The notes beneath the pieces are model-generated. The model ran no database searches. It had not been told where the DNA came from and saw only the letters and a program-made list of their open reading frames with translations. The position numbers and the translations under genes were made by a program. A stretch of DNA of 64,000 nt from an uncultured Oscillospiraceae bacterium (GTDB taxonomy: Bacteria > Bacillota > Clostridia > Oscillospirales > Oscillospiraceae): contig CAKTJC010000001.1 of assembly GCA_934567355.1 (NCBI GenBank), positions 1-64,000 on the forward strand, written 5' to 3'. Positions 59,923 through 64,000 of this stretch are shown one piece after another; the stretch's first letter is position 1, and every line of letters begins with the position of its first letter.

Positions 59923-59943
59923 TGGGTCTATCAAGAACCTTTC

Positions 59944-61521
59944 TTATTTTCTCAGAGCAATTTCGCCATGTCGGCCGCCCCGGTAGCTGCCGTCCTTCAG
60001 CACGGCGGCACCGTTGACGTATACATGAACAATTCCTCCCGGCTTGGCATCCGGAGTCTTTTCATCCACGCGCAGTGCATTGGGATCGATCAGGGTCAGG
60101 TCTGCCTTGTAGCCGGGACGCAGATAGCCCCGATCCCTGATGCCGAATCGGTCGGCAGTCGCGCCGGTCATTTTGTGTACAATGGTTTCCGGTGCAATAC
60201 CATAGCGCTTTGCCAACAGGAAAAACTGCGGGAAGGTCTGGAACGCTGCAATGTTCTGCAAGCCCTTGTCCACCACCCAGGCATCCGTCATGAACACCGA
60301 AAGGTCGTCCTCCATCAGCGTTTTTACGATGTCGTCATTGTAATATTTCCCCAGGTAAATGCTGCCGCTGCGGCCGGAAAGCTCTACCAGCTTCAGGTAC
60401 ATATCCAGATTGGAAAGCCCCTCGGCGGCGGCGATCTCCGGGATGGTGCGCCCCTCGTATTCCGGATGATCGTCAGAAATGTACGCAACCACCATATCAT
60501 CCCAGTCGATGCCCAGTACCTTGCGATACATCAGGATGGTCATGGACAGCTTCAGGCGGTTGATGGGCTTCTTCGCCTCCTGCGCGGAAAGGGACGCATA
60601 CCACTCCGGATATACCACGGTGATCACGGAAGCGCCGTAGTGGAAGGCGTAATTGTCAAAGGCAATGGGAAAACCGGCAGCCTGCTCCCGGTGAAATACC
60701 CGGAGCATCTTATCCTTCAGCGCCCAGCTGCGTGCCCCGGTAAAGATCAGGTGAGAGTATTCCGCCCTAACGCCGGTTTGCTTCATAATATCAATAACCT
60801 CGTCCAGCCCCAGCTCCAGATGGGATTTGCGGGTCAGCAGGGGGAAGTCCGCACTGACGGCAGAGCAGGCACGGGGGTGAACGGTGAGAATACCGCCGTA
60901 TTTTGCAATCTCTTTGGCAAAGGCGAGCACCTCGTCCTTCCCGGCGTAACGGTCCGGCTCATACATGAAGCCCAGACTGCCGCCGAAAGCGCCGCCCTCC
61001 ATGGCCTCGCGCACATAGGTAAGCTCCTTTTCGATCTGCTCTGCGGTGTAAGGGGCGGGATCATAGCCGGTGAGGCCAGCCCGCACGGAGCCTTGCCCGA
61101 TCAGCGGAACCAGATTCACAAAGAGGTTCCCCTGCGCCCGCGCCTTGAAATCGGCAAAGCTGCCGGGGTGCTGCGCCTCAAAAAGGCCGCCGCCCAGCTT
61201 TTCCCGATGGGGCGTATCCGGCTCCATGCCGAAGGGAGAGAAGCTGCAGTTGCCGGTCACCTGGGTGGTGATGCCCTGCTCGATAAAGGGCTGGAAATAC
61301 TTTTCCGCATTCTCCCGGTCATAAAAGAAATCATTATGAGAGTGCGCATCGATAAGACCGGGACAGACCAGCAATTCCCCGGCATCAACGATCTCGTCAG
61401 CGTCCGCGCGAATCTCCCCGCCTACAGCAGCAATGCGATCATTCTCGATCAGCACATCGCCCCTGACCGGTTCCGCCCCGGAGCCATCCAGAATCAGCCC
61501 GTTCTTAAATAATGTCTTCAC
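59944..61521 (-). CDS. N-acyl-D-amino-acid deacylase (amidohydrolase)
   Basis: 525 residues. LLVCPGLIDAHSHNDFFYDR has the H-x-H metal site; TTQVTGNCSFSPFGMEP carries the bridging Cys typical of D-aminoacylases; GGILTVHPRACS and FMTDAWVVDKGLQ supply further ligands (His and Asp). GYLRPGYKADLTLIDPNALR is the C-terminal beta-sandwich. Releases D-amino acids from N-acyl derivatives. The GTG at 61521 is chosen because earlier TTG codons lie too close to a -10 sequence (TATAAT near 61570) and have no site; confidence in the exact start is low. Confidence 0.87.
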   Translation of the reverse strand: MKTLFKNGLILDGSGAEPVRGDVLIENDRIAAVGGEIRADADEIVDAGELLVCPGLIDAHSHNDFFYDRENAEKYFQPFIEQGITTQVTGNCSFSPFGMEPDTPHREKLGGGLFEAQHPGSFADFKARAQGNLFVNLVPLIGQGSVRAGLTGYDPAPYTAEQIEKELTYVREAMEGGAFGGSLGFMYEPDRYAGKDEVLAFAKEIAKYGGILTVHPRACSAVSADFPLLTRKSHLELGLDEVIDIMKQTGVRAEYSHLIFTGARSWALKDKMLRVFHREQAAGFPIAFDNYAFHYGASVITVVYPEWYASLSAQEAKKPINRLKLSMTILMYRKVLGIDWDDMVVAYISDDHPEYEGRTIPEIAAAEGLSNLDMYLKLVELSGRSGSIYLGKYYNDDIVKTLMEDDLSVFMTDAWVVDKGLQNIAAFQTFPQFFLLAKRYGIAPETIVHKMTGATADRFGIRDRGYLRPGYKADLTLIDPNALRVDEKTPDAKPGGIVHVYVNGAAVLKDGSYRGGRHGEIALRK

Positions 61522-61689
61522 AGTATCCCAGCTTTCTTTCAATGTATTCTTAACCAAAGAGATATACCTGATTATACTTTAGGAAAAACATCTTTTCAAG
61601 TGCCCGTATGAAATCGGAAGGCATCATGCGCAATGGCACCCGTAAGCTGCAAGCCATGGGGAGACAGCCAGCTGCAGCTGCTCGATGGC

Positions 61690-61739
61690 ATTGCATAAAA
61701 CGGAAGAGAGTCCCGAAGCATCACGCTTCAGGACTCTCT
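61690..61739 (-). terminator. Terminator of the tRNA operon
   Basis: AAGAGAGTCC-TGAAGC pairs with GCTTC-GGGACTCTCTT; on the minus strand followed by CCGTTTT. Confidence 0.85.
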
Positions 61740-61814
61740 TGGTGACCCGTACGGGAATCGAACCCATGTTACCGCCGTGAAAGGGCGGTGTCTTAACCGC
61801 TTGACCAACGGGCC
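61740..61814 (-). tRNA. trnE: tRNA-Glu (UUC)
   Basis: Cloverleaf on the minus strand: acceptor GGCCCGT with ACGGGTC, D arm around GGTCAAGCGGTTAAGAC, anticodon loop CTTTCAC giving TTC, T arm GGTTCGATTCC, encoded CCA. Second gene of the tRNA pair. Confidence 0.95.
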
Positions 61815-61890
61815 TGGTAGCGGCAATCTGATTCGAACAGATGACATACCGGGTATGAACCGGCTACTCTACCAACTGAGTTATGCCGCC
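61815..61890 (-). tRNA. trnM: tRNA-Met (CAU), elongator type
   Basis: Acceptor GGCGGCA with TGCCGCT, D arm ACTCAGTTGGTAGAGT, anticodon loop TTCATAC giving CAT, T arm CTGTTCGAATCAG, encoded CCA. The sequence fits an elongator Met tRNA rather than the initiator; an isoleucine tRNA with modified C34 is a less likely alternative. Confidence 0.93.
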
Positions 61891-61932
61891 ATGTGGTCAA
61901 ATGATCTCGGCACCGCCGAAACCAGCTTCCTT

Positions 61933-61961
61933 ATTATATCCATGCAAGCACCTTTTGTCAA
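61933..61961 (-). promoter_or_regulatory. Consensus promoter of the tRNA operon
   Basis: Minus-strand TTGACA (61961-61956), 17-bp spacer, TATAAT (61938-61933). Confidence 0.85.
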
Positions 61962-62013
61962 GGTTTTTTTCATATTTTTTTCGTTTTCCCCATACCCGCC
62001 CCCGTGCAGCAAA

Positions 62014-62041
62014 ACCCGCCGGAGGGCAGGCTCCGGCGGGT
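62014..62041 (-). terminator. Terminator of the second DegV gene
   Basis: ACCCGCCGGAG pairs with CTCCGGCGGGT around GGCAGG; on the minus strand followed by TTTTGC. Confidence 0.85.
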
Positions 62042-62053
62042 CAACTGCGGGAG

Positions 62054-62929
62054 TTACATTGCCCGCTTTTTGCCATGGAAAAACAGCGCCAGCATGCCGG
62101 GGCCCACATGGGCACCGGTGAAGGGCTCGTGAGGTGCGATGATCAGCTCTCTGGGCTTTGCCACGGCACAGATCATATCTGCCAACGCCTGGGCTTCCTC
62201 CAGGCAGTCGCCATGAGAAATGGCGACCCGCTGGTTTTCTGCGTCCTCGACCCGGCTGCGGTATTCCTCCACAATGGCAGCCATGGCCTTTTTGCGGCCG
62301 CGGTACTTGCCCCGGGCGGTGATGTGGCCGTTGGGGTCGCCCCACAGCACAGGCTTGATGTTCAGCACGGTGCCGATCATGGCCGTAGCGCCGGAGACCC
62401 GGCCGGTGCGTTTCAGGAAATTCAGGTCGTCCACTGTAAAAAATTGCAGCGTATTCTGTGCGTCGGCATCCATGATGTCTGCCGTTTCTGCGGCGCTCTT
62501 TCCTGCTGCACGCAGGTCGGCAGCCTTGCAGGCCATCAGGCCGGTGCCGAAGCCGGAGCCAAGGGAGTCCACCACCCGCACCGTGCGCTCCGGGAATTCC
62601 TCAAGCAGTTCCTCTGCGGCGATCCTGGCCGCATGGCAGGTGCCGCTGATGCCGGAAGACATGGAGAAATACAGCACATCCTCCCCCCGCTCCAGCACGG
62701 GTCGGAAGGAATCCAGAAACAGCTGCGTATTGAGCAGACTGGTCTGCACCCGTCCCCCCTGACGGAGCATGTCGTAATATTCATGGGCATCAAAGCTGTC
62801 CAGGCTCCCATCGTAGGTACTGGGCTGACCGTTCATCGTGTAAGAGCAGGGCAGGATCTCGATCGTCAGCTCCCGCAGCAGCCGCCCGGGCAGATTGGAG
62901 CTGCCGTCCACAAAAATCGCAAAAGGCAT
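62054..62929 (-). CDS. DegV family fatty-acid-binding protein (FakB-like), copy 2
   Basis: 291 residues. FAIFVDGSSNLPGRLLREL, GGRVQTSLLNTQLFLDSF and VLYFSMSSGISGTCHAARIA are the DegV/FakB signature. GAHVGPGMLALFFHGKK closes the fold. Likely presents a fatty acid to FakA. Unlike the first DegV it has no MarR neighbour, and its promoter (TTTACA-N17-TATAAT) lies at 63008-62980 with a GC hairpin in the leader. AGGAGGAAGCG precedes the ATG. Confidence 0.9.
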   Translation of the reverse strand: MPFAIFVDGSSNLPGRLLRELTIEILPCSYTMNGQPSTYDGSLDSFDAHEYYDMLRQGGRVQTSLLNTQLFLDSFRPVLERGEDVLYFSMSSGISGTCHAARIAAEELLEEFPERTVRVVDSLGSGFGTGLMACKAADLRAAGKSAAETADIMDADAQNTLQFFTVDDLNFLKRTGRVSGATAMIGTVLNIKPVLWGDPNGHITARGKYRGRKKAMAAIVEEYRSRVEDAENQRVAISHGDCLEEAQALADMICAVAKPRELIIAPHEPFTGAHVGPGMLALFFHGKKRAM

Positions 62930-62950
62930 GTCGCTTCCTCCTGAAAGAAA

Positions 62951-62966
62951 CGCCCCCTTCGGGGCG
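62951..62966 (-). promoter_or_regulatory. Leader hairpin of the second degV gene
   Basis: CGCCCC and GGGGCG pair around CTTC in the transcript leader about 15 bases before the ribosome binding site. Function unknown. Confidence 0.4.
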
Positions 62967-62979
62967 ATGTTTTTCTCTT

Positions 62980-63008
62980 ATTATAGAGTGCGCACCCTGA
63001 AATGTAAA
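62980..63008 (-). promoter_or_regulatory. Promoter of the second degV gene
   Basis: Minus-strand TTTACA (63008-63003), 17-bp spacer, TATAAT (62985-62980). Confidence 0.75.
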
Positions 63009-63082
63009 TAGTGTGCGGCGCTTCTTCCCCCAGCGTGCCCGAAATGGATAGTGAAATCTCATCAAATCTACCCACAGTTGAA

Positions 63083-63103
63083 CTCTACCAGGGGTAGAGT
63101 TTG
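63083..63103. repeat. Perfect 9-bp palindrome
   Basis: AACTCTACC, AGG, GGTAGAGTT. It lies between the degV promoter and the ECF gene promoter and could be an operator or a small hairpin. Confidence 0.5.
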
Positions 63104-63177
63104 AAAAAACGGGCTGAAGCAGGAAAAATCGGCAGTCTTTTTCCATCTTCGAAGAAAGCAAAAACGGAAATTCCCTA

Positions 63178-63206
63178 TTGGAATTCCCGCATTCCTGTGC
63201 TATAAT
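63178..63206 (+). promoter_or_regulatory. Promoter of the ECF transporter gene
   Basis: TTGGAA at 63178-63183, 17-bp spacer, TATAAT at 63201-63206. Confidence 0.7.
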
Positions 63207-63212
63207 ACACCT

Positions 63213-63342
63213 GCTCTGCGGCGGCGCTGTATTCACAGGAAACGGCAGCATGCCCTTTCAGAGCGAAGAAATCTCCGACTTGCTCGGAGAAAATAACGCA
63301 TCGTATCCATTACATTTGGAACGACAGCAGGAGGAATTGAAT
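63213..63342 (+). promoter_or_regulatory. Structured 5' leader of the ECF transporter gene
   Basis: About 130 bases. GCTCTG (63213-63218) can pair with CAGAGC (about 63258-63263), enclosing a GC-rich loop, and TCTCCGA pairs with TCGGAGA just downstream before AAATAAC. The layout (aptamer-like stem, then a small hairpin) is compatible with a riboswitch, but no known class is recognised. Confidence 0.45.
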
Positions 63343-63951
63343 ATGAAAAGCAAGAAGAGCCTGAAGTTTTGGGTGCGGCTGGCGCTGCTGGTGGCAATTG
63401 AATTTGCCATGCGGCTGCTGGGGCTGGGGCGTGTGCCCGTCGGCCCGCTGTACATGAGCTTCCTCACCCTGCCCATTGCCGTGGGCGCCATCTGTCTTGG
63501 CCCCGTGGCTGGACTGATTCTGGGCAGTGTATTCGGCGGATTCAGCCTGTACGACGCGATCACCGGTGCAGGCGGGATGACGGCGGCTTTCTTTGCCGTC
63601 AGTCCGGTACACACGGTGATTCTGACGGTGGGCATGCGGATGCTGATGGGTTTGTGCTGCGCTCTGCTGTACCGGCTGGTACGGCAGGCGGACAAGAAGG
63701 GACTTTTCAGCTATTTCGTGGGAGCGATCAGTGCACCGCTGCTCAACACGCTGTTCTTCATGGGCTATATCGTGCTGGTATTCTACAATACCAGCGCCGT
63801 GCAGGACATTGTAGCCGCAAAGGGCGCGGCGAATCCGCTGATGTTTGTGGTTCTGCTGGTAGGCACCCAGGGGCTTGTGGAAGCAGCCGTCTGCGGCATT
63901 CTGGGCGGCATCGTCAGCAAGGCAGTGGATGCTTTTTTGAAGAGAACGTAA
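63343..63951 (+). CDS. ECF transporter S component
   Basis: 202 residues, six hydrophobic helices. KFWVRLALLVAIEFAMRLLG, LTLPIAVGAICLGPVAGLIL and GSVFGGFSLYDAITG match the substrate-binding S component of vitamin/ECF transporters. It needs a shared EcfAAT module encoded elsewhere. The vitamin or other substrate cannot be told. ATG at 63343 has GGAGGAATTGA upstream; the extension to 63178 overlaps the promoter. Confidence 0.85.
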   Translation: MKSKKSLKFWVRLALLVAIEFAMRLLGLGRVPVGPLYMSFLTLPIAVGAICLGPVAGLILGSVFGGFSLYDAITGAGGMTAAFFAVSPVHTVILTVGMRMLMGLCCALLYRLVRQADKKGLFSYFVGAISAPLLNTLFFMGYIVLVFYNTSAVQDIVAAKGAANPLMFVVLLVGTQGLVEAAVCGILGGIVSKAVDAFLKRT

Positions 63952-63976
63952 AGTCATTTTTTCCGAAGGATCTGGC

Positions 63977-64000
63977 AGCTGCGGCAACAACGCCGCAGCT
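63977..64000 (+). terminator. Terminator hairpin at the window edge
   Basis: AGCTGCGGC (63977-63985) pairs with GCCGCAGCT (63992-64000); the T tract lies beyond the window. Confidence 0.6.

Overview
The window looks like a chromosomal segment of a low-redundancy, GC-rich Gram-positive anaerobe, most likely a gut clostridium of the Oscillospiraceae/Ruminococcaceae type. This is inferred from strong AGGAGG-type ribosome binding sites, consensus TTGACA-N17-TATAAT promoters, a LytR-CpsA-Psr protein, TelA/XpaC, butyrate kinase, split transketolase, DegV proteins and an ECF transporter S component. No rRNA, CRISPR array, prophage or intact transposase was seen. Two tRNA genes (Glu-UUC, Met-CAU) sit near 61.8 kb.

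Layout. 0-6 kb: flavin/redox proteins (FMN reductase, a membrane-flavodoxin fusion, an aldo/keto reductase with ferredoxin clusters), then a decayed csoR/P1B-ATPase metal locus, a HExxH protein and a GNAT. 6-11.3 kb: Kef-type antiporter with an MgtC-like protein, then a TelA-XpaC operon. 11.3-17.1 kb: a leftward six-gene glycan cluster (aminotransferase, priming sugar transferase, GNAT/FemAB-like protein, three glycosyltransferases), facing a divergent LCP attachment protein. 18.7-24 kb: rightward genes for glutamate racemase, uridine kinase, HAD phosphatase, DUF89 protein, YdcF and an M42 peptidase. 24-28.7 kb: secreted and membrane proteins and a MarR-DegV operon divergent from a small FakA-like protein across one perfect palindrome. 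29-32.5 kb: split transketolase and a sugar isomerase separated by palindromic repeats. 32.8-41 kb: MATE pump, ADP-ribosylglycohydrolase-like protein, MFS, phosphotransferase, a broken TetR gene, GNAT and a MerR/TipAS regulator. 41-54.8 kb: M16C protease, fructokinase, a translation-factor GTPase fused to a YacP/Rae1 nuclease domain, ZIP transporter, hydrolase, HD protein and HerA-like ATPase. 55-64 kb: CapA, PNPOx-like protein, butyrate kinase, second MATE pump, D-aminoacylase, tRNAs, second DegV and an ECF S component.

The most interesting observations are: (1) the 843-residue EF-G/Tet(M)-like GTPase carrying a C-terminal NYN nuclease domain; (2) two 168-bp copies of a non-coding element whose stems differ in sequence but keep pairing, plus two copies of a shorter relative with similar ends; (3) the DegV/MarR/FakA-like module with paired promoters over one operator; (4) an ADP-ribosylglycohydrolase fold that has lost both metal motifs; (5) several broken genes (csoR, P1B-ATPase, tetR, a three-repeat secreted protein), some of them broken at homopolymers. 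All function calls rest on reading the sequence and remembered family features. No database search was run.
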